59,916 nt of DNA from an uncultured bacterium (GTDB lineage Bacteria; Verrucomicrobiota; Kiritimatiellia; RFP12; CAIWXQ01), in contig CAIOST010000240.1 of NCBI GenBank assembly GCA_903861045.1, positions 1 to 59,916 on the forward strand. The letters are read 5' to 3'. The notes under the pieces were generated by a model. It searched no databases. It was not told where the DNA came from and saw nothing but the letters and a program-made list of their open reading frames with translations. Positions 36,720 to 46,742 of the stretch are shown here, piece by piece. Made by a program: the position numbers and the translations under genes. How positions within the stretch are numbered: position 1 is the first letter of the stretch; each line of letters begins with the position of its first letter.

Positions 36720-38212
36720 CTTGTTGTTCGAGGCGTACTAGTGGCCATACGCCCCCAATACCAAACCGTGAGCGGGACCACGTCAACTTCCAGTCGCTTG
36801 GCGGCCAGGTAGTCGCAAAATTGCTGAAAAACTGAGGGTGGCCAATAGTAGGATTCCTCGATGTTGTCGACGCCGTGCAGCACAAAAATTCCCACGCCTT
36901 CGTTGGCAATGGTTTCATCGACCCAACTTGCCGCGGTGTGGAAGGAAACCGCGCGGGATATCCCATAGCAGGGAACTTGATCCAGTGGCTGGGTATCATG
37001 ACCTATGACACCTCTGGCTGCTGTGGTCCTTGCCAACAACACCCCTCTATTTCTCACGGCTGCCAGCGCGGCTGGTGTGGCGTGATACCCCCCTTGAGGG
37101 TAGGCTAGGAAGTACGGCATCTGGTTGCGGGAAAAACCATTGGCGAGCAAAGCGTCCACGCAACCCTGAAGAGCAGTTTCCGCGCTGATCTGAGTCTGGA
37201 GATCCAACTGATTATGATCCATGGTATGATTACTGATATCCCATCCATTGGTATAAAGCGTCCGCAACTCTGCAAGCGTCATAAAGGTAGATGTGCCGAT
37301 CTTATTGGCGCTGACAAACGCCGTACCGGCATAACCGTGGGCCTGCATGATCGGAAACGCGTTTGCTATCACGGAGCGATTACCATCGTCAAAGGTCAGC
37401 ACGATCATGGGTCTGGCGCGCCCCCCCCTGGCGCAAATCAAGGCATCATACCAAACCGTGCCGAACTGATTGGTCTCCCACTCAGCTCTAATCCCGACGT
37501 ATTGCATGCGGTTGGTGAGGGAACCCCCGCCGTATTCGGCAAAACGTTGCCTGTTGAGTAAAATGCAACTCCATTGATTGGTGGGCGGGTACCATAGCGT
37601 GGCCGCCACGTAGCCCGTTGCGGGGGTGCTGTAACCAAAGGAGACGTCGATCCTCTTCACGGGATCACCATCTGAGCGCAGCCAAAGACCGACCGACCGT
37701 ATGGTCGCAAAGTCACAATCAATGGCGCGCTGTATCCTGGCAACATTGGTGGAATTGAGGACGCGCAGGGCATACGCACCCGTCACATGCGTACTGTCAT
37801 CACGGCTCAAGGCGCCACCTGTAATGCTCCACGTGCTGGTCGTCTCGAAATCATCAAGCGTTGTGACGGACTGAGTTGCCAACACATAGTGCGGATACAG
37901 CCATGCGCTAGCCTTGTAAAATCGTGACGGTACCAAGCCCATCACCGCATCGATTGCCGGCGTAACACGATTACCGGCCTGTATGTCGGTTATCCATTGC
38001 CAGTTTACCAGATTGGAGGATGCGTCGATTTGGTGTACCACGCCCGACGCGCCCGTTATTGAAAGTTCACAATACTCCTTTGCCCCCTGCATACTCAGTT
38101 TTGCGCTGAGACGAGCCACGGCGCTGTTCGTACCGGACTCCTGGGCATGCAGCAGTCCGAGACCAAACGTCCCCCCTAAGAGCAAAACCATGCCTAACTC
38201 GACCGGTTTCAT
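36716..38212 (-). CDS. Secreted polysaccharide deacetylase with N-terminal beta-sandwich region (paralog A)
   Basis: Signal peptide; NodB motifs MIVLTFDDGNRSVIANAFPIMQAHGYAGTAFV and SNHTMDHNQLD; N-terminal SSNLVNWQWITDIQAGN..SRFYKA region. Confidence 0.88.
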   Translation of the reverse strand: MKPVELGMVLLLGGTFGLGLLHAQESGTNSAVARLSAKLSMQGAKEYCELSITGASGVVHQIDASSNLVNWQWITDIQAGNRVTPAIDAVMGLVPSRFYKASAWLYPHYVLATQSVTTLDDFETTSTWSITGGALSRDDSTHVTGAYALRVLNSTNVARIQRAIDCDFATIRSVGLWLRSDGDPVKRIDVSFGYSTPATGYVAATLWYPPTNQWSCILLNRQRFAEYGGGSLTNRMQYVGIRAEWETNQFGTVWYDALICARGGRARPMIVLTFDDGNRSVIANAFPIMQAHGYAGTAFVSANKIGTSTFMTLAELRTLYTNGWDISNHTMDHNQLDLQTQISAETALQGCVDALLANGFSRNQMPYFLAYPQGGYHATPAALAAVRNRGVLLARTTAARGVIGHDTQPLDQVPCYGISRAVSFHTAASWVDETIANEGVGIFVLHGVDNIEESYYWPPSVFQQFCDYLAAKRLEVDVVPLTVWYWGRMATSTPRTTR

Positions 38213-38232
38213 GAGATATGTCCCGTCCCAAG

Positions 38233-39726
38233 CTATTTCGTTCTACGCGGCGTATTGGTCTCCATACGCCCCCAATACCAAACCGTGAGTGGCACCACGT
38301 CAACTTCCTGTCTTTTGGCGTCCAGGTAGTCACAGAATTGTTGAAAGACGGCGGTCGGCCAATAGTAGGATTCTTCGAGGTTGTCGACACCGTGCAGTTG
38401 AAATATTCCCAGTCCTTCGTTGGCAATGGTTTCGTCAACCCAGCTTTTCGCCGTGGCGAAGGAAACCGCATTAGATATGGCATAGCAAGGGACTTGATCC
38501 AGCGGCTGGGTGTCATGGCCTATGACGCCGCCCCGGGCGACCGTTCTGGCCAACAAAACCCCTCTCTTTCTAACGGCGGCAAGTGCCGAAGGGGTGGTGT
38601 GGTACCCCCCCTGGGGGAACGCCAGGAACCAGGGCATCAGGTTGCGTGAGAATCCCTGCTCCAGAAGGGTGTCCACGCAACCTTGAATGGCGTTCTCCGC
38701 GCTGGCCTGTGTTTCGAGATCCAACTGACTATGGTCACGGGTATGATTACTGATATCCCAGCCATTGGTATACAGAGTCCGGAGTTCTGCCAGCGTCATG
38801 TAGGTTGAAGTTCCGATCTTATCGGTGATCACAAATGCCGTGCCTGCAAAACCATGGGCCTTCATAATCGGAAACGCGTTGGATATCACGGAACGATTGC
38901 CGTCGTCAAAGGCCAGTACGATCATGGGTCTTGAGCGTCCCCCCCTGGAGAACACCAAGTCATCATACCAAACCGTACCAGCTTGATTCGTTTCCCATTC
39001 GGCGCGGATACCCACGTATTGCATGCGATTGGTGAGAGAACCCCCGCCGTATTCCGAAAATCGCTGCCGGTTGAGGGAGATGTAGTTCCATTGATTGGTG
39101 GGCGGATACCATAGCGTGGCCGCCACGTAACCGGCGACGGGCGTGCTGTAACCAAAAGAAATGTCGAGCCGCTTCATGGGATCACCCTCGGAGCGTACCC
39201 AAAGACCGACGGACCGTACGGTCGCAAAGTCACAATCAATTATTTTCAGTATCTTGGCAACATTGGTGGAATTCAGGACGCGCAGGGCATACGCCCCCGT
39301 CACATGCGTACTGTCATCCAGGCTCAAGGTGCCGCCTGTAATACTCAACAGGTTGGTGGTCTCGAAATCCGCCAGCCTGGTGACCTCCTGCGTAGCCAAC
39401 TCATATTGAGGATATAGCCACGCGGTAGGCTTATAAAAGCGCGACGCGGCCTTGCCCATTAGTTGATCGATTTCTGGCGTTAAATTGTTTCCGGCCTGGA
39501 TGTCGGCCACCCAGCTCCAGTCGACCAGATTTGAGGATGCTTCGATCTGATGTACCACGCCCGATGCGCCCGTTACCGACAGCACGAAATGATCCGTTTC
39601 GGCATGTAGGCCCAGCTTCGCGCCCAAACGAGCCAAGGCGGTATTCGTGACCATTTCCTGACCGTGCAAGACGAAAGCTTGCGTGGCAACCAGAAACAAG
39701 GCAATGCATAGTTTGTGCGGTCTCAT
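38233..39726 (-). CDS. Secreted polysaccharide deacetylase with N-terminal beta-sandwich region (paralog B, tandem duplicate)
   Basis: Same architecture and near-identical blocks as 36716-38212 (MIVLAFDDGNRSVISNAFPIMKAHGFAGTAFV; YMTLAELRTLYTNGWDISNHTRDHSQLD). Confidence 0.88.
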   Translation of the reverse strand: MRPHKLCIALFLVATQAFVLHGQEMVTNTALARLGAKLGLHAETDHFVLSVTGASGVVHQIEASSNLVDWSWVADIQAGNNLTPEIDQLMGKAASRFYKPTAWLYPQYELATQEVTRLADFETTNLLSITGGTLSLDDSTHVTGAYALRVLNSTNVAKILKIIDCDFATVRSVGLWVRSEGDPMKRLDISFGYSTPVAGYVAATLWYPPTNQWNYISLNRQRFSEYGGGSLTNRMQYVGIRAEWETNQAGTVWYDDLVFSRGGRSRPMIVLAFDDGNRSVISNAFPIMKAHGFAGTAFVITDKIGTSTYMTLAELRTLYTNGWDISNHTRDHSQLDLETQASAENAIQGCVDTLLEQGFSRNLMPWFLAFPQGGYHTTPSALAAVRKRGVLLARTVARGGVIGHDTQPLDQVPCYAISNAVSFATAKSWVDETIANEGLGIFQLHGVDNLEESYYWPTAVFQQFCDYLDAKRQEVDVVPLTVWYWGRMETNTPRRTK

Positions 39727-39869
39727 AAGCCCCCCCCTTTGATATGGCATTGCGCCACTTTTTCGTGACTCTGTCTGGAACTCATTGATACAACATCTAT
39801 CTCGCCATGGCCTCGCCACACGAAAGCCGTGCTTCCAACATGCCAGCCCGTAAGCCGCCCAACCAACTG

Positions 39870-42017
39870 CTACCGTTCGACCAGGCGCGTCACCAAATCC
39901 AAATATTCCTGCCGCTTGCTCACCCAGTTATGGCAGGTCACGTAGTGGAGGCCGCGTTCAATCAGAGTTTCGCGGAACGGCACGTCCGTGACAGCGCGCA
40001 ACATGCCTGCGGCCAGCTCGTCAACATCCCCGGAGGTAAAAAAGTGGACCTCACCCCCCTTGAAGTAATACTGATCAATCGACGTACGGGAGGCCAACAC
40101 AGGTACCCCCTGCGACATGAACTCCATAATTTTGGTGCTATAGGCTTCATTCCCGAAGCCATCCGCCCGTTTCGGCACGATCCCCAGATCCGCATCCGCC
40201 ATAACCTGTGGCACTTGTTGAAATGGAACCGCGGGGTACATGAAAATGCGTGACTCCATCTGTAAGGATTGAATCAGACGCTGTAACGGCTCCTTCTCAT
40301 CGCCTTCGCCATAAATGTGAAACTCAGCCTGGGGTGCGCGCGCTGCGATCTGTGCGAAAGCCTGCACGGCAATATCTACGCCCTGATGCCATTGCAACCC
40401 ACCCGGATAAACAACAATAAAGCGCTTGTCCTGCCGGGTACGGGTATGTCGATAGAAGATATCTAGATCTACGTTATTTAACACCACACTACTCTTTTCC
40501 GGTGATACGGAGCGTTTTTTTAAAGTCTCCCACCAGAGGTGATTGGCGATGATGACGTGGTCGGCAAAGCGGGCCGAGAGCCGCTCCAGCCAGCGCAAGC
40601 AACCATACGCGTACGCACCGTGTCGGCCACGAAACTTACTCAGATAAAACTCCGGCACGAGATCGTGAATATCCAGGATCACCCGCGCACCCTGCCGTTT
40701 CTGTCGCCAGGCCGCAAAAACGGCAAAATCAGGAACCGAATGCACATGGATCAAGTCAAAGGGGCGTTGCGCGTGCTTCTGAGCCAGCACCCGCGCGGCA
40801 TGGCACAAGAAGCGTAACATGCGATAGAGGTAGGAAAATGCCCCTTTTTCATTACGCGTCCGGGTTTGTAGTCGGCTCACCGTTACACCGCTCAAGACAC
40901 CTCCCGGGGGTTGTCCCGGGCGACTGAGCGAAATGGCTTCCACCTGATGCCCTTCCTTGACCAGCGTTTCGGCGTAGCGTCGGATGCGATTATCATAATC
41001 GTAAAACGAATACGCCAGCATGCAGATACGGCGGGGAATGCCATGGCGCACACGCTCGGGATGCTCGTGACAGAACGCGGCCACCTCACGCGGCAGCGCA
41101 TGCCAGTATTGTCCGGTATACCGGGCACGAACATCGGCCAGGAAAATTTCATATAGCCGCAGGGGGTACTCGTCGACGGCCTGTCGGGGTCCTGCTTGCA
41201 TATAGTCGGGGTGCGTATTGAGCAGGGCCATACCCCCTTGGGCTACGATCCAGTCCAGCTTGGTCTGCCACACCCCGGTAGTGGTTTCGCCGAGCAGCAC
41301 GAAGAGATTATGATCCTGTGGCAACGTGTACGGCAGTTCCACCATTGGAGCAGGCTCACGAGGCGGCAGACCTTCGCCGGGCACACCTTCTGGTACCGGC
41401 GGCGTCCCGGAGCGGTCATTCAGAAAAAACGGGAAGATCGTACCCATGCCATCCGGCTGCAGTTCAAACGGGTCGGTATCGAAGGCTGAGGCGTCATATT
41501 CCAGCTTGAGACCGTCGCGAATCCAGGCCAGGTTGCTGATCATATACGGCGCACGAAAGCCCACCGCGCCCCATTCCTGAAGGTAGCGATTGATCGTCTG
41601 CGCTTGACGCGTGAATTCAGCTTTAGACTGGAAGAGGGAAAGGTCATGGCGCAGACCATGGATGCCGACTTCAAAGCCGCGCGCCATCATCTCCGCACGC
41701 AAATCGGCAGGGACGTGATACCGTTCCGGCACGAAATTAAATACAGAGCGGCAACCATACTGCTCTTCCACGTCCATGATCGCTCGGCAACGATCCAAGC
41801 CGCGCTGCGTTTCCACATCGTGCGTCAGTATCAAGGCGAACTTCTTGCCCTCCGGCCACCCGCGCCAGCCCGGCGGCGGACGCCCGGCGGTCGGCAGAAT
41901 AGGCCAAACATCTGCGACCTGACGCCGTTTGCGACGCGCGACAATCTGCCGCAAGCGAATCTGCCAGGAACGCGGCATGACATTCTTGAGGTAATAATAG
42001 CATGAGATATTGCGCAT
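39870..42017 (-). CDS. Fusion protein: N-terminal polysaccharide deacetylase-like domain + C-terminal GT4 glycosyltransferase
   Basis: N-term FALILTHDVETQRGLDRCRAIMDVEEQYGCRSVFNFVPERY..GFEVGIHGLRHD; C-term RICMLAYSFYDYDNRIRRYAETLVKEGHQVEAISL..FIVVYPGGLQWHQGVDIAVQAF..AYSTKIMEFMSQGVPVLAS, one uninterrupted ORF. Confidence 0.88.
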   Translation of the reverse strand: MRNISCYYYLKNVMPRSWQIRLRQIVARRKRRQVADVWPILPTAGRPPPGWRGWPEGKKFALILTHDVETQRGLDRCRAIMDVEEQYGCRSVFNFVPERYHVPADLRAEMMARGFEVGIHGLRHDLSLFQSKAEFTRQAQTINRYLQEWGAVGFRAPYMISNLAWIRDGLKLEYDASAFDTDPFELQPDGMGTIFPFFLNDRSGTPPVPEGVPGEGLPPREPAPMVELPYTLPQDHNLFVLLGETTTGVWQTKLDWIVAQGGMALLNTHPDYMQAGPRQAVDEYPLRLYEIFLADVRARYTGQYWHALPREVAAFCHEHPERVRHGIPRRICMLAYSFYDYDNRIRRYAETLVKEGHQVEAISLSRPGQPPGGVLSGVTVSRLQTRTRNEKGAFSYLYRMLRFLCHAARVLAQKHAQRPFDLIHVHSVPDFAVFAAWRQKRQGARVILDIHDLVPEFYLSKFRGRHGAYAYGCLRWLERLSARFADHVIIANHLWWETLKKRSVSPEKSSVVLNNVDLDIFYRHTRTRQDKRFIVVYPGGLQWHQGVDIAVQAFAQIAARAPQAEFHIYGEGDEKEPLQRLIQSLQMESRIFMYPAVPFQQVPQVMADADLGIVPKRADGFGNEAYSTKIMEFMSQGVPVLASRTSIDQYYFKGGEVHFFTSGDVDELAAGMLRAVTDVPFRETLIERGLHYVTCHNWVSKRQEYLDLVTRLVER

Positions 42018-42049
42018 GGGCGTTAACTCCGATGGGACAGCTTAGGCGT

Positions 42050-44386
42050 TCAGAGTTGTTGGCAGAGCCAATTCGGCACGTATTTGCGGCGCTTGTTCAG
42101 GATACAACCGAAAACCGTGGCATCCGATTGGATTAACCACTTGTGTACAATCCCGGCCACGTTACGCGTGATCGTTTCGGCCGGCACCACCACCAGCAGG
42201 CCGGCATGCAGCCAAGCCACGCGCAGGGTCAAGCCGGTCTCGGTCACGGGCGGCAGATCCACGATCACAAAAGGCGCCGGTCCCTCACGCAACTGGTTAA
42301 TGATCGCCGCGAAAGCCTGATTGCGCCCCGCGTAGTCCGGCAACCAACCCGCCAAAGGACGCCGCAGCGCCAACGCACGCTGCGGGGGGCTGGCGGGTGC
42401 CTGGGATGATTGCGGTGCCGTGGCCGTCTCGGACAGCAATTTTGGTTCTTGTGAAGCAGCCGCGGTTTCTTCCTCTTTTCTAGCAGCGGTGGCCAGGGCG
42501 AAGACATCCAACAGCTCAAACTGCCCCTGCGCGTCCACGGCATAGCAGACCGGCATCACGGCCTCCGTGCTGGCATCGACCAGCGCGATCTTCACACCGG
42601 CCTCACGCGCCAACGCCGCGGCCAGTTCGTTTGCGATCGTGCTACAACCGGCGCCATGGGCGCAACTCGTGATTCCCAACACATAGGGGTTCGGCGCGCC
42701 CGCAAAGGTGATCTGCCGCAGGAAATGATCTCGCACCGAATCGAACAACTCGCGCACCGCATCGTCTGAGACAGGCAGGGAGTGCGCCTTGGGCAGGCGC
42801 GCATGCGCGACCGACTTGGCAGGGGGTGCGGCAGGGTTGACCACCGTCCCTCCACTCGTTGCCACGGCCGTGCCGACGTTGCCGCCGCGCGACCGGCCGT
42901 GCAGGCCCATGATGACCGGCAGGGTCATGACAAATGGCTTTTGAAAAAGGCTGCCCAGTTCCGCCGCCCGTCGGATGGTTGTGTCAAAAACAAACTCCTG
43001 CGCCAGCGCCGGCACCAAGCCCAGGGCAAGGCCGAGCAGGAGCGCCAGGATCATCTTCTTGGGGAGGTTCGGCCGCGTCGGCGCGGCCGGCAACGTAGCG
43101 GGCTGGACAATATTGATATTCGTGATTTTGCCCGCGTTCAGCGCTTCGTCCACGCGGGCATGCTCCAAGCTCTGGCAAAAATAGCGGTAGTTGGCCTCCT
43201 GCAGATCTTTGTTGCGCTGCAACTGTACAATACGAGCCTCTACGGCATCCACCTTACTGGCATCGGCCTGCACGCGTTGCAAGATCTCCTTCTGGTTCAA
43301 AATGCGGGCCTGCAAAGCTGCCATATTGGCCCGCTCTTCGCGCACTTCCGGCGACGTGTTGGTAGCCGCCGCCGCGACACTCGGGGAGGATAACGGGGGC
43401 ACGCTGGCCGCGGCCAATTCCTCTTCCTGCAGGAGGCGCTGGAGTTCGACGATCTGTTTACGCACATTCGTTACCGGGATGCTGTCCGCCATATAGGCGA
43501 GCAACAGTTCCGACTCGCGCTTCTGTAAGCCGGCCAGGCTGATCCGCAACTCCAAAATCCGCGCCCGCTCGCTGGTCGCGGCGCCAACCGTGGCAAGCGG
43601 CGGCGTAGGGGTTGTAACGGTAACCGTTTGGAGTACCCCGGCGCGCGCTTTGGACGCGGCCAAGGCCGTTTCCAACTCGTCCAAACCACGGGTCACCTCT
43701 TTGATCCGCTCCGAGACATTCTTCTTTGTATCCTCGATCGAGACAATCCCTTCATCATGCTTGACTTTACGCAGGTCTTCTTCGGTCTCCATCAGCCGGG
43801 CGCGCAGCTCCTCCGTCTGTTTCTGCAAGAACTCATACGCCCCGCTGGCGCGGTGCAATTCGACATGCTTTTGGAGATATAATTCGGTCAGACGCCTCAG
43901 GAACTCCTGGGCTACGGCAGGGCTGGCGTGGGCGTAGCGAATCTTGATGATATTGCTATTCTTGGGCGCGTCGATCTGGATGTTGGACATGACACGCTCC
44001 GCGATCAAGACACGATTGATATTGTTTGAGGCATCCCCCACGAATTGATTATCCCCCATCACATCAATGACTTTCTCTACTAAACCACGGCTGGCAAGAA
44101 TAGCAATCTCGGAATTGATCACGTTCTCACCGCCGCGTCCCGGCGCCGTAATGCGCTCCCCGGTAGCCATCTGTTCGAGGATGGATGAGTCGGAAACATA
44201 GCGGACCATGAGCGTCGCTTCCGACTCATAGCCCGCGGGATTGACAACATACACCCCGACGGTGGCAAGAAGGCCCACCAACAGGCCACCCAAGACCATC
44301 GCCTTATGCCGAAAGAAGAGGTAGTAGATGTCCCCGATTGCCATGGTGCTGGGAGGTACCAAAGTGGGTTTGACGGATTCACTCAT
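42050..44386 (-). CDS. EPS chain-length determinant (Wzz/GumC) fused to a BY-kinase-like domain with degenerate P-loop
   Basis: Wzz-type N-term and coiled coils, TM NLPKKMILALLLGLALGLVPALAQEFVFDTTIR, then ITSCAHGAGCSTIANELAAALA in place of Walker A and FVIVDLPPVTET. Confidence 0.88.
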   Translation of the reverse strand: MSESVKPTLVPPSTMAIGDIYYLFFRHKAMVLGGLLVGLLATVGVYVVNPAGYESEATLMVRYVSDSSILEQMATGERITAPGRGGENVINSEIAILASRGLVEKVIDVMGDNQFVGDASNNINRVLIAERVMSNIQIDAPKNSNIIKIRYAHASPAVAQEFLRRLTELYLQKHVELHRASGAYEFLQKQTEELRARLMETEEDLRKVKHDEGIVSIEDTKKNVSERIKEVTRGLDELETALAASKARAGVLQTVTVTTPTPPLATVGAATSERARILELRISLAGLQKRESELLLAYMADSIPVTNVRKQIVELQRLLQEEELAAASVPPLSSPSVAAAATNTSPEVREERANMAALQARILNQKEILQRVQADASKVDAVEARIVQLQRNKDLQEANYRYFCQSLEHARVDEALNAGKITNINIVQPATLPAAPTRPNLPKKMILALLLGLALGLVPALAQEFVFDTTIRRAAELGSLFQKPFVMTLPVIMGLHGRSRGGNVGTAVATSGGTVVNPAAPPAKSVAHARLPKAHSLPVSDDAVRELFDSVRDHFLRQITFAGAPNPYVLGITSCAHGAGCSTIANELAAALAREAGVKIALVDASTEAVMPVCYAVDAQGQFELLDVFALATAARKEEETAAASQEPKLLSETATAPQSSQAPASPPQRALALRRPLAGWLPDYAGRNQAFAAIINQLREGPAPFVIVDLPPVTETGLTLRVAWLHAGLLVVVPAETITRNVAGIVHKWLIQSDATVFGCILNKRRKYVPNWLCQQL

Positions 44387-44506
44387 AGGCCTGTTGGACA
44401 CCTTTCGTTGTTTAACGCGGAACGGAAAGATCCTCATACCAAAGAAGCGTCGAACTTGGGCGGACAGTCATCATAATGACCGGAGTCTCATCTCCTTGCG
44501 CGTAAC

Positions 44507-45541
44507 CTAACCGACATGACGATATAGGATCGCGCCAGCGAGGCGGGCCAACGGCAGCGGGAGCAGGTGAAAGAGCGCGTACCCGGCCTCGGGATCGGGG
44601 GTGGTGCGGGTGGCAAACTGCTGTGCCTGCAGATCATAGCGCAGATAACGAACCTCGGTCTCGGCCCCACCCCAGCCCCGCTTAAACCGCCGCAGGCCCT
44701 CCTGCCGCCACGACGTGCGCCCCATAGCCAATTGCATATATCCCAGTCCCGCGAAGTGGCGGATGGCCTCCCACATCAACAGGGTGGGAGCGCGGCGTGC
44801 CTGCTGGCGCTTATCGGAAGCGCCATATTTAAATAAGACCTGTTTGCCATGGCAGCCAAAAACAGCCGCGGCAATGACGTGCCCCTCGTAATGCGCCAGC
44901 GCAACCACCCCCATGCCGCGCGCGAGCATCAGTCGATGTAGATTGGCAAAGAACCGAAAGGGTGGCGGCGGCAAACCATGTCCTCGGCGGGTCTGGCCCA
45001 GCAAGCGGTAGAACTCACGGACGGCCGCCGGCGTGGTCAGAAAGTTGACCGTAACGCCCGCCCTGACTGCCTTGCGGATGGCCGTGCGGACACTACTTGC
45101 CAGACCGACAAACAGCGCCGCTTCGCCGTGCGCGAGATCAAGATCATGCCGCCAATAGCGGGCGAAACACGGAGTTTCCGGGGGAAAACCTGCGCCAGAA
45201 CGCAGCTCGCAATAGCGCCAGCCCCTTCGGTGCCCCATGGCACCGAGCTCGGCCAGCAAAGGCTTCGCCAGGGCCGGCGTCAGTCCACTTGGCGCGCAAT
45301 AGTCGGAAAAGGGCAGCGCCACCCCGCGGCACCCCGTAAGCCGACTGCGCACCCCCATGAGCGGGAGCATCAGCGGCTCGGTGTTGGGATCCTGCGTGGT
45401 CACGTAACAAGGTTCAAAGCCGTACGTGTCGTGCAGCACGCTGGCCCATTCCCGCGTATGAAAGAACGCATCAGCACCCGGCGGAACAAAGCGGGCATTC
45501 CAATCGGCGATCGCCAAAGGATTAACCGAAAGAAAGTTCAT
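44507..45541 (-). CDS. FemAB-like / GNAT-fold protein (second copy)
   Basis: DAFFHTREWASVLHDTYGFEPCYVTT; SSVRTAIRKAVRAGVTVNF; GRTSWRQEGLRRFKRGWGG. Confidence 0.82.
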   Translation of the reverse strand: MNFLSVNPLAIADWNARFVPPGADAFFHTREWASVLHDTYGFEPCYVTTQDPNTEPLMLPLMGVRSRLTGCRGVALPFSDYCAPSGLTPALAKPLLAELGAMGHRRGWRYCELRSGAGFPPETPCFARYWRHDLDLAHGEAALFVGLASSVRTAIRKAVRAGVTVNFLTTPAAVREFYRLLGQTRRGHGLPPPPFRFFANLHRLMLARGMGVVALAHYEGHVIAAAVFGCHGKQVLFKYGASDKRQQARRAPTLLMWEAIRHFAGLGYMQLAMGRTSWRQEGLRRFKRGWGGAETEVRYLRYDLQAQQFATRTTPDPEAGYALFHLLPLPLARLAGAILYRHVG

Positions 45542-45591
45542 GGCAAGGGCACAACGAGCAGGCCGCCGGCCGCACCGGCATAGAACGGCGC

Positions 45592-46695
45592 CTAGGAGCG
45601 CGCGGCGTGAATTTCGTCACAGACGTAACGGATCTGCGCCGGTGTCAATTCCGGGAACATGGGGAGCGAGACGTACTCGCGGGCGCACTGTTCGGCCACC
45701 GGGAACGAGCCGGCGGGGATATGGAGCGCGGCATAGGCCTCCTGCCTATGCAACGGCACCGGATAGTGGATGCCACAGGCGATCTCCCTGGCGCCCAACT
45801 GGCGGATGAGTTCATCGCGCGACGACGTGCGAATGGCGTAAATGTGGTAGACATGCTTGGCGTAAGGCGCTTCCCGCGGCAGGCTGATGCCGGGGATTCC
45901 GGTGAGCAGCTCATGGTAGAGCCGGGCGTGCGCGCGGCGGGCTTCGTTGGCCGCATCCAGATGCGGCAGTTTTACGCTGAGGATGGCCCCTTGGATACCA
46001 TCCATGCGGGCATTCCACCCGATCATGGTATGCACGTATTTCTGGGGTTGCCCGTGCTCGCGCAGGATTCTGATCTTGGCGGCGAGAGCTTCGTCGTGCG
46101 TGACCACGGCCCCGGCCTCACCATAGGCACCCAGGTTTTTGCCAGGGTAGAAGCTGAAGCAACCTGCCACGCCCAGCGTTCCCGCCATCTGTCCCTTATA
46201 CTGCGCGCCATGGGCCTGACAGGCGTCTTCGATCACCGGGATACCATGGGGCCGCGCTAGCGCCAGGATGGCATCCATGTCCGCCATCTGCCCAAACAAG
46301 TGTACCGGGATGATGGCCCGGGTGCGCGGCGTGATGGCCTGCTGCAATTTAGCCGGATCCATATTGTACGTTTGCGGGTCCACATCCACAAAGACCGGCG
46401 TGGCGCCGCACAGACTAACCGCCTCGGCCGTCGCGATGAAGGTGTTGGGCACGGTGATGACTTCATCGCCACGACCGATCCCGAGCGCCACCAGGACCAA
46501 CCAGAGCGCATCCGTACCATTCCCCACCCCCACGGCCTGCGGGGCGCCGCAATAGGCAGCAAACTCGGCCTCAAACTTAGCCACAAATGGCCCGCCGGCA
46601 AAAGCGGTCGATTCCAGCACCGCTTCCAAGGCAGTATGAATCGGCTCACGCAGGGTAAGATACTGGGCTTTCAGGTCAAGAAAGGGCACTTTCAT
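45592..46695 (-). CDS. DegT/DnrJ/EryC1/StrS aminotransferase (WbpE/WlbC-like)
   Basis: MKVPFLDLKAQYLTLREPI; GNGTDALWLVLVALGIGRGDEVITVPNTFIATAEAV; VIEDACQAHGA; CFSFYPGKNLGAYGEAG. Start 46695 chosen. Confidence 0.93.
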   Translation of the reverse strand: MKVPFLDLKAQYLTLREPIHTALEAVLESTAFAGGPFVAKFEAEFAAYCGAPQAVGVGNGTDALWLVLVALGIGRGDEVITVPNTFIATAEAVSLCGATPVFVDVDPQTYNMDPAKLQQAITPRTRAIIPVHLFGQMADMDAILALARPHGIPVIEDACQAHGAQYKGQMAGTLGVAGCFSFYPGKNLGAYGEAGAVVTHDEALAAKIRILREHGQPQKYVHTMIGWNARMDGIQGAILSVKLPHLDAANEARRAHARLYHELLTGIPGISLPREAPYAKHVYHIYAIRTSSRDELIRQLGAREIACGIHYPVPLHRQEAYAALHIPAGSFPVAEQCAREYVSLPMFPELTPAQIRYVCDEIHAARS

Positions 46696-46742
46696 TGGCG
46701 TCTCCTGTTGGGGTGAGTTAACTATTCTACTCTGTGCACGAA

